Assembly (NCBI GenBank): GCA_037576195.1
Contig: CM075101.1
Coordinates: 21,018,001 to 21,082,000 of the forward strand
Length of the DNA stretch: 64,000 nucleotides
Reading direction: 5' to 3'
Source: Phytoseiulus persimilis
Lineage: Eukaryota; Arthropoda; Arachnida; Mesostigmata; Phytoseiidae
In this document: one piece after another, positions 35,518 to 46,066 of the stretch
Position numbering within the stretch: position 1 is the stretch's first letter
How the letters are laid out: each line of letters starts with the position of its first letter
Notes under the pieces: model-generated
What the model saw: the letters and a program-made list of their open reading frames with translations, nothing else
What the model was told of the DNA's origin: nothing
The model's database searches: none
Program-made: the position numbers and the translations under genes

Positions 35518-37626
35518 CTAAACGGACACATGTTCAATACGGAGTTTTTCGAATGGCGTCTCTCGATCATGCTGAGATCCACGGGGAATTGCACACTGCG
35601 AATACAAAGTCCGGGCACGTGCCTCGGGAGGAGGCTTTCCGGAACGGCCTCGCTCTCCCTCCGATCTCACGAGGGGTGTCTCTTTGCCACGCCGAACGGA
35701 CATCTTGTGATTCAGGGATCCGTTCCGGATCTTCTTGCGAACGGCCTGATTCAAAGCTTCCCACAGGAAACAGGCTATGCCTGAGATCAGCGGAACAGCA
35801 CAAAGGGACAGAGTGGGAGTGAATTCGTTCATGCGTACGGCGTCTGCTCGTGGCTTCAGATAGTCTAGCAGGAAGCATGGTCCACGCACTCCCCGCGGTA
35901 ACCCTTTCTCTAAACGGAGTCCGAGGACCCAACGTTCCTGATTTTTCTCAAAATACGGGCAAACGTGTGTGAAATGATAGGGCAAGCGTTTGAGCTGCAA
36001 CTTGGGATGCAGGGCGGAAAGAGGAGCGGCGTGATTGTACGGTGATCTCATCCGAATCTGTTCTCGTCGGACCAGCGACAAAGCCATAAACAGCCGCGCG
36101 AGCCGGTAGCAACACAGCCGATTGGGATCCCAAACGGCTTCAAGAATCCGCGGCGAGCCCGACCCGTTCCTGTCGAAGAATTCCCGGGAAGTGCTCATAA
36201 ACACTGCGTCCACGAAGAAGCTGGGTGCCGTGTCTCGTTCCAAGGTTAATGGGTAAGTGGGAACGTTTCGGAAATATATCTCCCAGGTGGGATCGAAATT
36301 CGTTACGTCTTTGCACACAGGCATCCCTCCGAGGAATCCTGTCAAGTATTCCGGATAGAGGATGAGGAACTCATGAGGCTCAATGAAGCCGATTGGATCC
36401 TGTGATGTACGTTGCTGGCGCCCGTTATCAAACGGCTCGCATCTTTGGATCGTCTTCAAGCGGTCTTCCGGGAGGCTTTGAATCGCGGTAACGATTTCAC
36501 CCCTGAAACAAGCTCCGATAACTTGCAGAAGGAGGATCCATGTTCCAACAATGAGGAGGAATAGTTTGGGCTTCGCTCGAAAGTCGAATTCGATGGGGGT
36601 AGTTACACAGAATACAAGTCCGAAAAACATCGAAGCGGGCTCTCCCTCCACATACCAGAGGATCAAGGTCGCGAAGAAAGCAGTTGCTAGAGTCGGTAGC
36701 CAAATGCTCACGTTCAGGAGGGAGGAAATCACTTGTCCAGTCTTACTGGTGGAGGGCACGACGGCAAAAGCACGGAACAAGCTAAGAGATGCAGCTCGGT
36801 GCGCCCAAACACCATCTCGCACAAAGCCGTAAGCGAAAGGTGCTATAATAACTCTGACAAAGACTGTGATATTAGGGTGTTCAGGATGATTCGACTCTAT
36901 ATCGATACTGTGCTCGACTTTGGTCCTAACACCAGCACCGATATAGATTTTTTTGATCCGGAAATTGCTCACCGAGGCTCTTCCGAACTTTAAATCTTCC
37001 AGCTCAACGCGTTCCGGCGTTGCCCCAGAATTGAGCCTGAGTTGAAGGAAGGGATCATACCACTTATGGATCGCACACTTTGTGGCACGCAACCTGAGTT
37101 CCCCCGTACGCTCATCGAAAGAAGCATGGATTTCCGTGTAAGCGGACATTGATTGGACGAAGGGAGCAAATAACCCTCTGTGCTCTGTGATCCACAAACG
37201 AGCGAAACTATGTATCGGGGCTTGAATGTTTGGGAATCCAAATAATCCGGACTGAGCCCCTCCGGGCCTCCAGGAGTCATCCGCAAGGCAGAGGAGAGCC
37301 AAGTAGAAGCGATCCTTGTTGTTACTCGTTAAGAACACCTTGGAGTATGACGTAGGCAACTCTGGATCTCGTAACCAGGGATTTCGGTCCAGCTCCAAAG
37401 TATTCACCGACAGCTGAGTAGCCACGAGTGTTATCAAGAAATCTCTGTCCAAGTCGCAGTTGAGGTTGATGAGAACGGGCGCGTTTTCGTCGCCGAACAT
37501 GGAGAACATCTTCTCAATCGTTTTCTGGAGCTTCTTCGCGTATTTAAACTGAGCGCCCGATGGAGCACAGATGAGCAGAAGCATTGGCAAGTGGAGCCAT
37601 GATAACCACGAACCATAACGAACCAT
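35518..37626 (-). CDS. Ionotropic-receptor-like membrane protein, intronless
   Basis: An uninterrupted 702-codon frame from ATG, by far the longest single-exon gene here. A signal peptide covers residues 1-26. Hydrophobic segments at about 303-326 (WLPTLATAFFATLILWYVEG), 331-345 and 353-374 (LFLLIVGTWILLLQVIGACF) are closely spaced and followed by a long outer segment and a last helix at about 604-622. That layout (ligand-domain half, TM1, short pore loop, TM3, second half, TM4, tail) is that of divergent arthropod ionotropic receptors. The EIVTAI sequence after TM3 sits where glutamate receptors have SYTANL-type sequence. Canonical glutamate-binding residues are not evident, so this would be a divergent chemosensory type. 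A polyadenylation signal AATAAA lies at 35,397-35,402 on the minus strand. The family call rests on topology; another multipass protein cannot be excluded. Confidence 0.6.
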   Translation of the reverse strand: MVRYGSWLSWLHLPMLLLICAPSGAQFKYAKKLQKTIEKMFSMFGDENAPVLINLNCDLDRDFLITLVATQLSVNTLELDRNPWLRDPELPTSYSKVFLTSNNKDRFYLALLCLADDSWRPGGAQSGLFGFPNIQAPIHSFARLWITEHRGLFAPFVQSMSAYTEIHASFDERTGELRLRATKCAIHKWYDPFLQLRLNSGATPERVELEDLKFGRASVSNFRIKKIYIGAGVRTKVEHSIDIESNHPEHPNITVFVRVIIAPFAYGFVRDGVWAHRAASLSLFRAFAVVPSTSKTGQVISSLLNVSIWLPTLATAFFATLILWYVEGEPASMFFGLVFCVTTPIEFDFRAKPKLFLLIVGTWILLLQVIGACFRGEIVTAIQSLPEDRLKTIQRCEPFDNGRQQRTSQDPIGFIEPHEFLILYPEYLTGFLGGMPVCKDVTNFDPTWEIYFRNVPTYPLTLERDTAPSFFVDAVFMSTSREFFDRNGSGSPRILEAVWDPNRLCCYRLARLFMALSLVRREQIRMRSPYNHAAPLSALHPKLQLKRLPYHFTHVCPYFEKNQERWVLGLRLEKGLPRGVRGPCFLLDYLKPRADAVRMNEFTPTLSLCAVPLISGIACFLWEALNQAVRKKIRNGSLNHKMSVRRGKETPLVRSEGERGRSGKPPPEARARTLYSQCAIPRGSQHDRETPFEKLRIEHVSV

Positions 37627-38064
37627 TTCTCTAAGAGAGGATCGCGGCGAATCCCAAGTAGGACCCTTTTTTTGTTTGTGTTCCGAGGGAGCTACGTTGG
37701 GAAGATCGCGCTGACGGGAACTGACGAGTCTCTTAGGTAGATTGCAGGAATCTGTTTGAGCTCATCTGTTGATGGAAGCGATCACGGTCTACGCGCTGTG
37801 ACCACGCTGAATGGAGGCCCCCTCGATACAGATCAATGAAACATGAGGGGAGTCCATTAGCCTTCGATGACATTCGATTCTGTTGATCGAGAATTCAAAG
37901 GATTGGACAAAATGATTGGACTAGGAAGATCGACCTACCAAGGAGACTTCGAGCCGAGACATGCCACCGTCGGAGAGTCGTGCATCGCCGCCTTTAACTT
38001 CAAGGATATCCGTTTTCGAACGCGTTCGGCGGCAGGGGCGTAGCTAGGCGAAGTGCCACCCGAA
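37495..38064. repeat. Tandem duplication, unit 1 (receptor 5' end plus upstream)
   Basis: The segment from inside codons 1-45 of the receptor gene through its upstream region is repeated in direct orientation at 38,066-38,632. This unit holds the true start codon (37,626) and about 440 bp upstream. It ends with CAGGGGCGTAGCTAGGCGAA, the junction motif that also closes unit 2. Confidence 0.85.
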
Positions 38065-38065
38065 C

Positions 38066-38632
38066 ATGGAGAACATCTTCTCAATCGTTTCCTGGAGCTT
38101 CTTCGCGTATTTAAACTGAGCGCCCGATGGAGCACAGATGAGCGGAAGCATTGGCAAGTGGAGCCATGATAACCACGAACCATAACGAACCATTTCTCTG
38201 AGAGAGGATCGCGGCGAATCCCTAGTAGGACCCTTTTTTCGTTTGTGTTCCGAGGAAGCTACGTTGGGAAGATCGCGCTGACGGGAACTGACGAGTCTCT
38301 TAGGTCGATTGCAGGAATCTGTTTAAGCTCATCTGTTAATGGAAGCGATCACGGTCTACGCGCTGTGACCACGCTGAATGGAGGCCCCCTCGATACAGAT
38401 CAATGAAACATGAGGGGAGTCCATTAGCCTTCGATGACATTCGATTCTGTTGATCGAGAATTCAAAGGATTGGACGAAATGATTGGATTAGGGAGATCGA
38501 CCTACCAAGGAGACTTCGAGCCGAGACATGCCACCGTCGGAGAGTCGTGCATCGTCGCCTTCAACTTCAACGGATATCCGTTTTCGAACGCTTTCGGCGG
38601 CAGGGGCGTAGCTAGGCGAAGTGCCGCCCGAG
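38066..38632. repeat. Tandem duplication, unit 2 (headless receptor copy)
   Basis: About 567 bp, roughly 97 percent like unit 1 by eye. It carries the start codon and the first 40 or so codons of the receptor (minus, to 38,066), after which the frame runs out of the homologous region. It therefore contains a second copy of the likely promoter but no gene body. Confidence 0.85.
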
Positions 38633-38639
38633 GGGAGGG

Positions 38640-40933
38640 GGATGGGGTTTTTCATTGTGTGCATTCCAAACTCTGAACCACAAATTCTGAATCTCTCATA
38701 AGTGATGCTGCTCAAGACCGAATCGAGTTTAGACTGAACCTGAACTTCATCACTCAAGAAACTCTCGTGGGTGACCTCGTGGAGCTGAATCTGAGAGAAA
38801 GATACCATAAGGCCGCTGCGGCGGTTATTTGCCGTTACGACGAAAAAGTTATCACAAAGTCCGAGCGCAAGTATACGGCAGAGCATTCCCCTGTCTTGTT
38901 TCTCGAGGAGAGGGATGATGGGTGGTAGCATTGCGACTGCAGAGTCCTTTTGAAGAGAGCATCGCCATCTCAATCGCCGAAGGAAGAGTTTTCCGACGGA
39001 TTCAATGGACTTGCGCAAGTGGGAATGGTGGGGGAACCACACTGGTGCACAATACAGCAACTTGGGTACAATGAGAGATCTATAGAGCCGTAGGTAAGGT
39101 TCCGGTGACTTGATCATGAAACATCTGAATATACAGTTGACTAGGGTTTTTGCTGAGCTCACAACATTCAAAACATGCTCGCTGAAGTCGAGATCAACGG
39201 AAACAATGACTCCCAGGTCTCTGATCGATTGAACAACAGGTAGTGGGTCGTCCGCGATTTTGAAGATTCCAGTCGCAGCGTCGGAGGCGGCCTTTGAGAG
39301 AACAACACATTTCGAGGTAGAGAGTTGCATTCGGTTATCGGCGCACCATCGAACGACGCCATCGATGCCGGATTGGAGACATTGACGACTTTCCGGGGTG
39401 TCAGCAGGCCCGAAAAGTTTCAAATCATCGGCATATAAAAGATATCGGACGTCATTTGGTATGTAGGAACCGATGTCCAGTACAAATATCACTTAGAGGA
39501 GGGGTGAGAGAGTTCCCCCTTGGGGGACCCCCGAGGTAGCTTGCCTCGGAGTTGAGACGATGTCTCCAACCTTGACACGAAATGTGCGCTCATTGAGATA
39601 ACTGCGACACCAGTCCACCGTTTTTGAGTTCAGTCCGATTCCCAACATCTTCTTGATGAGCAATGCATGAGGCACTTTGTCGAAAGCAGACTTAAGGTCG
39701 AAGTAAACTGAGCTGTAGAGCACACCGTCGTTGATGACTTCAGCATAGTCCTGAGTCATGCAGAGGAGCTGAGTGCAAGTGGACTTCCGGGGGACGAAGC
39801 CATGCTGGTGAGTATCCATCAGGTCATTCAGTCTCAGGTGTCGATGAATGTGAGCCGCGAGGATTTTTTCGAAGACAAGGCACGGGATGACACATTGAGA
39901 GACAGGGCGGTAGTTCGACGCAGTATCCCGGGGGCCCTTCTTGTGTACAGGCGTTACGATGCTCTGGCGGAAGAGTTCGGGCACTTCCCCATCTTGACAG
40001 GACCGTTCGAATATGAGAGACAGTGGCTCACATAAAAAAAAGGCTGAAGGTCTTGGAGAATACGGGCGGCAGGTTGTCCGGTGTGCGAGAGGTCTTCGAA
40101 GACAGAGATGTTAGGTGAGAGTACACGATCACCTCCGACAGATCAACCATCCGGTCTGGGTGACGTAGGCGGGTGGCCAATTCAGCACGTCCTGGCTGAG
40201 TTTTCACGGGGCTGTCGTTGTTGTAGACCGACGCGAAATGGGATGCCAAATGGTTGGCTTTTTCTCCAGGTTCGTAGTGAGTGATGGGGCCGCAGTGTAG
40301 CGTGGGAATTTGCTCATGCCCTTTGAGACGGGAGTTCGAGTATCGGAAGAACGCCCTGGAGTCACGGAAATCGAGCCTATGTTCATTCAGGGAGCGCTGG
40401 CGCAGTACGGCTTTCCTAAAGCGTTTCGACAGGAGGTTCGCCGTGTTGACATCGAGACCCGACTGAGACATAGAACGTTCAGTCCTGGAGATGAATTTCT
40501 CAATTTTTGAGCCACGGAGAGTCGCGGAGCAGGTCGGGGTGAAGCTCTCGATCAGGAATCTACAGCAGGCGACGAATTCAGTATACATTTCGTTGACGTC
40601 ATTGTGGTTTGAAAAGAATTCCCGCCAGTTGATGAGGTCAAGATGCTCTGCTATTGCGATTCGGTCCATGTTACGGAAATCAAGTCTGGCCTGCGGGGGC
40701 AGCGAGACCCCTGGGGAGATCAGGACATCGAACCTGATACCGCAATGGTCAGACTGGATGGGACTGGGACATTGAGAGACGTCGCGAATCAGTTCGGGAT
40801 TTGTGGTGAGAATCAGATCGAGGACATTGCCGGATAAGTGTGTTGGGAAGTCCACGAGTTGGGTCAGGCTGTTTGAAGCGCAGCAGTCCCGGAATATGGC
40901 CTCTTTGGAGCCCGTGAGTGAGCGGTTGTGTGA
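38640..40933 (-). mobile_element. CR1/Jockey-like LINE ORF2, 5'-truncated
   Basis: Minus-strand order: end of the endonuclease domain (LVDFPTHLSGNVLDLILTTN and SDHCGI, 40,028-40,930), then RT (39,493-39,984: TPVHKKG, NYRPVS, YFDLKSAFD, SGVPQGGTLSPLL), then YADDLKLFG and a CR1/Jockey-type C-terminal region (38,640-39,492). Only two lesions interrupt the frame: a shift at an A-run near 40,030 and one TAA (39,493-39,495) directly after SPLL. The 5' end stops abruptly at the minisatellite. It must have been inserted fairly recently. Confidence 0.9.
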
Positions 40934-40937
40934 AGAC

Positions 40938-42115
40938 CACGAGATGGCCAGATTGGCACCGGAATCACCCCTCCAGAGTTGGAAACTAATGGCCAGATTG
41001 GCACCGGAATCACCCCTCCAGAGTTGGAAACTAATGGCCAGATTGACACCGGAATCACCCCCCCCCAGAGTTGGAAAGGAATGGCCAGATTGGCACCGGA
41101 ATCACCCCTCCAGAGTTGGAAACTAATGGCCAGATTGATTCCGGAATCACCCCTCCAGAGTTGGAAACTAATGGCCAGATTGATTCCGGAATCACCCCTC
41201 CAGAGTTGGAAAGTAATGGGCAGATTGGTCTCGGAATCACCCCTCTAAAGTTGGAAAGTAATGGCCAGATTGGTCTCGGAATCACCCCCCCAGAGTTGGA
41301 AAGTAATGGCCAGATTGGCACCGGAATCACCCCTCTAAAGTTGGAAAGTAATGGCCAGATTGGTCTCGGAATCACCCCTCTAAAGTTGGAAAGTAATGGG
41401 CAGATTGGTCTCGGAATCACCCCTCCAGAGTTGGACACTAATGGCCAGATTGATTCCGGAATCACCCCTCCAGAGTTGGAAAGTAATGGGCAGATTGGTC
41501 TCGGAATCACCCCTCTAAAGTTGGAAAGTAATGGCCAGATTGGTCTCGGAATCACCCCCCCCCCCCCCCCCCAGAGTTGGAAAGTAATGGCCAGATTGGC
41601 ACCGGAATAACCCCTCTAAAGTTGGAGAGTAATGGGCAGATTGGTCTCGGAATCACCCCTCCAGAGTTGGAAAGTAATGGCCAGATTGGCACCGGAATCA
41701 CCCCTCCAGAGTTGGAAACTAATGGCCAGATTGATTCCGGAATCACCCCTCCAGAGTTGGAAAGTAATGGGCAGATTGGTCTCGGAATCACCCCTCTAAA
41801 GTTGGAAAGTAATGGCCAGATTGGTCTCGGAATCACCCCTCTAAAGTTGGAAAGTAATTTCCAGATTGGTCTCGGAATCACCCCCCCAGAGTTGGAAAGT
41901 AATGGCCAGATTGGCACCGGAATCACCCCTCCAGAGTTGGGAAGTAATGGCCTTATTGGTCTCGGAATCACCCCTCTAAAGTTGGAAAGTAATGGCCAGA
42001 TTGGTCTCGGAATCACCCCTCTAAAGTTGGAAAGTAATGGCCAGATTGGCACCGGAATCACCCCTCCAGAGTTGGGAAGTAATGGCCTTATTGGTCTCGG
42101 AATCACCCCTCCAGG
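40938..42115 (+). repeat. 45-bp minisatellite, about 26 units
   Basis: Head-to-tail units of 45 bp, each holding ATGGCCAGATTG, GGAATCACCCCTCCAGAG and TTGGAAA. Main variants differ in GGCACC / GATTCC / GGTCTC after the TTG, and in CCAGAG / TAAAG. Because 45 is a multiple of three and the unit lacks stops in some frames, open frames run through the array on both strands as 15-residue repeats (such as NGQIGLGITPPELES). A C-run at 41,557-41,573 breaks one unit. I do not regard the frames as genes. Confidence 0.95.
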
Positions 42116-42410
42116 TATTTCTATGATCGATTTTTATGATAAATGTATAGGAGAGGTAGTGGGGAAGGATATCCGATGACGATGGGATGAGGCCTAAGAG
42201 TCTGGCTGGCGTCATAACGGGGCGGTGCACCTTATCGTCAGAATTTGGATGCGGGTGACAGTATGGAGGGGGTCGAAGTTGAGGTAAATCGCGAGGGGGG
42301 GGAGGGGAGGGGGAAGGGGTGGAAAGCCTATGTCCTTCCCGGTGAGCTGCCCTACGAAACGCAGTTTGTTCCAAGTCGATCCGATCAATACCGGAGGAGC
42401 CTATTGAGGA

Positions 42411-42440
42411 CAAACAAACATACATACATACATACATACG
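42411..42440. repeat. ATAC microsatellite
   Basis: About six copies of the tetranucleotide ATAC lie between 42,417 and 42,440. Nothing else is supported in 42,120-42,740. Confidence 0.9.
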
Positions 42441-42745
42441 AACAAACAGACCCTGGATTTTTATACATATAGATCTTCAGAGATACCTGTTAATATAGAT
42501 AATAGTATGTGATCCGAATCGTGCAACTATACACCCTTGATTTCGCCAGCTGATTGATACTGGTGACTAGAGAGCATTCATTCGTATGATAGAGTCGGAT
42601 CCCGGATCCACATCTTCGGCAGATACATTCCGGAGTCGCGATGTGACATTGATATCTTACACATAGTTTGAGTGGAACCTATGCACCGCATACCTCGTTG
42701 TGACATGTCGATACTGGTTGTTGGCCATCCTCCATGTAGTCTCTG

Positions 42746-44566
42746 TCATTGCTTCTGTGCTGAAGAACTCGATGTCGACGGACGCCATCTCCTCTCTGTT
42801 TTCTCGATGAAGGACCTGAAGGCCAGTGTCCCGCTTAGGCTGAAGCGTTTCTTCAGGTCCTCTATGAGAGTTGGTACGGTGGCCATAAGGTAGACTAGAC
42901 GGTTTCTAGTTGAGCTGTGAAGTCCGAGCGTTCTTTTGAGAAATGTTGATTTTGTCCTATCGAGCAGCAGTAGGTCAGCATGGGAAAGATTTTCCCATAC
43001 CAGTTGGACTCCGAAGGAGGCAACTGGAGCAACCTTCATATCAAACAGGGCAAGCGCGGTCTTCATCGATAGCTTCTGAAGGCCGCGGATGCTCGCTATG
43101 GCCACCAGTGCTTTTCTCATTCGTTCCTCGATGTGCGTAGTGAACGATTTTCCGGAGGGCGTCAGTGTTATGCCTAGATATGTGAATCTGTTGACGAAAT
43201 TAATCTCCTGTCCGTTCAGTCGAATCTGATCGTCGTTTGCTAGTCTGCCTCCTCTTCTGAACTTCATGGCTTCTGTTTTCTTCCCGTTGATGTCCAGCCC
43301 TAGACTCTTGGCGTTTTCGGCGAGCGTGGTCAGAGCTTCCCGGACATGTGAGCGGCTGGTACTGAACAGGGCGATGTCATCGGCGTAACAGATTATGTCA
43401 ACGCCGCGGTGTCTGGTCCTAATCAGCTCCGGGAGGCGGGCGATAAGAATGTTGAAGCACAGCGGCGACAGATTATCACCTTGGGTGAATCCGTTTGTTT
43501 GATTCGGAAACGACCTCAGGCATACACCGTCATCGAGTGTAATCGGATTCTCCTGGAACAGTTCTTTGATGAGGCCGAGAATGTTCATGGGGAAACCTAC
43601 ATCTGAGAGTTGTTCCAGGGCCACCTGTCGAGATCCAGAGTCGAATGCAGTTCGAAAGTCAACGAATACTACGTATAATCTGTTGTTCTCTCGTCTCTTC
43701 AGTGTGCGGTCGATTTCTCCGAGGAGCTTCTCGCAGGCCGATATTGTCGATCGTTAAGGGCGAAAGCCAAACTGCTCGTCGGGGAGGATCGACTTGGCTT
43801 CGAGGAATGGCATAAGTCTGCCTGCTATCAGACTTGCAAGTACCTTATATACACTACTTTTTCTCCCGATTCCTCTCCATGACGATGCTTCGGTCAATGT
43901 TCCCTTTCCCTTGAAGATTACCGACATCACGCAGTGTCTCCAGTCGGTTGGGATATGACCTGTTCTTAGGCAGCTGTTGAATGAAGCTGTCCAGAGCGGG
44001 ATGAGAATGATAGCTCGTTTGAGGTGATCATTCCCGATTCCATCTGGACCCGGACTCTTGTTGGGTTTCAGGTGATTGATCAGTTCCGCAACCTCGGCGA
44101 TGGCGAAGTTCCTGGACATGTCTTCTCTCCATCTCAGGTCCTCTTCCGAAAACACCATGCTGTTGGCCGGGACTGAGGACGTTGTGGAATCTCTCGCGGC
44201 CAATATTCTCCGAAAGTGAGCTGTGAGATCTTCTGGATCGACCGCACAGGCGCTTCTACTCGTCTGTGGGTCTCTGAGCCATGTATGTGGTGTCTTCTCC
44301 GCCTTATGGATAAGTTTCACCTCCTGACGAACCGCGAACGCCTGCTTGGCTTCCACCAGAGTTTTGCGATAGACAAGATCCGTATCCCATGTAAAGGATT
44401 CGATCGCAGTTTCAAGTGAGAGTTGTCCAAACTGTCCTAAGAGTCGTTGACATTGATTGTGCTCAAGCGCATAAATGCTCTTCAAACCGGGCTTTGTGTT
44501 TCGGTGCGAATGAGTGGAACGAAAAGAGTTGGAATGAGACGGTGGTCGAAGGAGTCTCGCCCACAA
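42746..44566 (-). mobile_element. Non-LTR retrotransposon ORF2 with one stop
   Basis: One reading frame runs from 44,566 to 42,746 (about 606 codons) broken only by TAA at 43,754-43,756, between FGFRP and RSTISACEKLL. RT landmarks are LKPNKSPGPDGI, ASSWRGI, VVFVDFRTAFD, NGFTQGDNLSPLCFNIL and the catalytic YADD in ICYADDIALFS. It shares its family with the element at 24.3-26.6 kb. The 5' part joins the maT transposon at about 44,570, and the first 60 or so residues are also present in the left arm, so this junction predates the CAD duplication. Confidence 0.9.
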
Positions 44567-44573
44567 GCGCTAG

Positions 44574-45415
44574 AAGGTGCCTCCTGATCGGGTTCTCGGC
44601 CTCAAGACCTACAAGCTGAGAAAAGGCCAGCGACTGCCCGAAGATAACAAGCGTATAAGACTGCCGTGATCTTCCCAAGCGGGCCGCAGGTTCGGCATGG
44701 GAAACTATCCTGTTCACTGACGAGAAGCTGTTCACGATCGAACAGTCTCTCAATCGCCAGAACGATCTCATTTGGTGTTCGGAGCCGCCTTCAGCCTCTC
44801 AAATCGTTGAGCAACGCCAAAATCCACAATCAGTCATGGTTTGGGCCGGAATTTGTGCCACAAGCAAGACACCCTTGGGTTTCGTGCAGTCAGGAGTGAA
44901 AATCGACGCTGAAGTGTACCGCCGTGATATTTTAGGAGTAGTTGTCGCGCCGTGGGCGCGGGAACATTCCGGTGAGGGTCGCTGGACATTCCAGCAGGAT
45001 TACGCGCCCGCTCATCGTGCGAAGGAAACTCAGCACTGGTGTCGAGCGCATTTCCCAGACTTCATCACGTGCTCGGAGTGGCCTCCGTTTTCTCCCGACC
45101 TCGACCCAATCGATTTCAGTGTTTGGTTAACTCTACAAGCGAGGGCCTGCGATAAACCGCACAAGACTCTAGACGCCCTTAAGCGCTCTCGTCGCCGGGA
45201 GTGGGATCGATTATCTTTGGAAGAGCTTCGGCCAATAGTTGCCAACTTCAAGAAACGTTTGAGCCTCTGTATCCGAGCCCGAAGCGGCCATTTCGAAACC
45301 CCTTGAAATATAGTTCACCGAGGCCCCCGAGCACACGAATCCGTCAATTTTCTCGCTTCAGTGCCTCCCTTTTTTGACCGCCAATTTCGCGAGTTCACGT
45401 TATTTCTGGTCACCC
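44574..45415 (+). mobile_element. maT/mariner-type transposase relic (DD37D)
   Basis: From about 44,713 to 45,306 one frame holds all three catalytic Asp residues: ILFTDEKLFTIEQ, FQQDYAPAHRA and SPDLDPIDFSVW. The second and third Asp are separated by 37 residues, the DD37D spacing of maT-type elements. VMVWAGI and the C-terminal region are intact. Upstream (44,577-44,700) the frame shifts, and the N-terminal DNA-binding part is missing, replaced by the LINE at about 44,570. The 3' terminus reads outward CAGGGTGACCAGAAATAACG next to TA at 45,416-45,421. It is inactive. Confidence 0.85.
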
Positions 45416-45440
45416 TGTAATTCATGTTATAACACCTCAG

Positions 45441-45743
45441 GTGACTCGCGAGATCAAACTATAGAGAACAGCAGCTGATGTACAGGGTAAGAAAGGCGAC
45501 ATTTGCAAGTTGGGGAGGTGGACTCTTTTCACGTACAAGCCGGATGCCGCTCCGCAAGTCCTACCGTCTCGGGCGGACTTGCTGCTTGTGAAGGACCGGC
45601 TCCAATGTTGCGGAATATTTCTGATAGCGATCTCAATCTTGATAATGCTCGGTGCTGCTCTGATATACCATTCGAGTCCTCGAAGATATACACCGCATTT
45701 CATTACCCGCAACCCATATTCCAAAAATGATTGTTCTTTTTGA
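45441..45743 (+). pseudogene. Copied last exon of TMEM248-like gene, broken (right)
   Basis: This has the same length (303 nt) as the intact exon at 59,349-59,651 and keeps the normal TGA (45,741-45,743). Codon 8 is TAG (45,462-45,464), the same lesion as in the left copy, so the nonsense change predates the inverted duplication. The upstream exons are replaced by the maT transposon 20 bp away. Confidence 0.8.
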
Positions 45744-46066
45744 GAGTTCTCAACCTGATCTCGGGAGTTGGTTATTCGGCTGAGTTTTTTCTGATAGAAG
45801 TCATATCGCTCCTGTGAGGGCGGGATCGGAGCCAAGACCCGATGGGCGACAACACTGTTCATGTGAATCACCTGATCCTTTATCATTTCTTACTAATTTT
45901 TGGGATATAAATACAGCCGTAGGCATGTTCTGCTCACGAGCAGAATGATAATGAACGAATGATCGAATAACTTGTTTATGTGCCTCGATCCGAACTCCAT
46001 TGTGGTTCGAATCCCGTTCATCAACATCTCGGTGCGTGGATCGATCAGTGGAGCCATCCGATCGGC

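Noticed and set aside
40979..42179. Open frames of 160-200 codons encoding 15-residue repeats on both strands
   Set aside because: They follow from a 45-bp tandem repeat without stops; both strands are equally open and no start context or splice sites support a gene.
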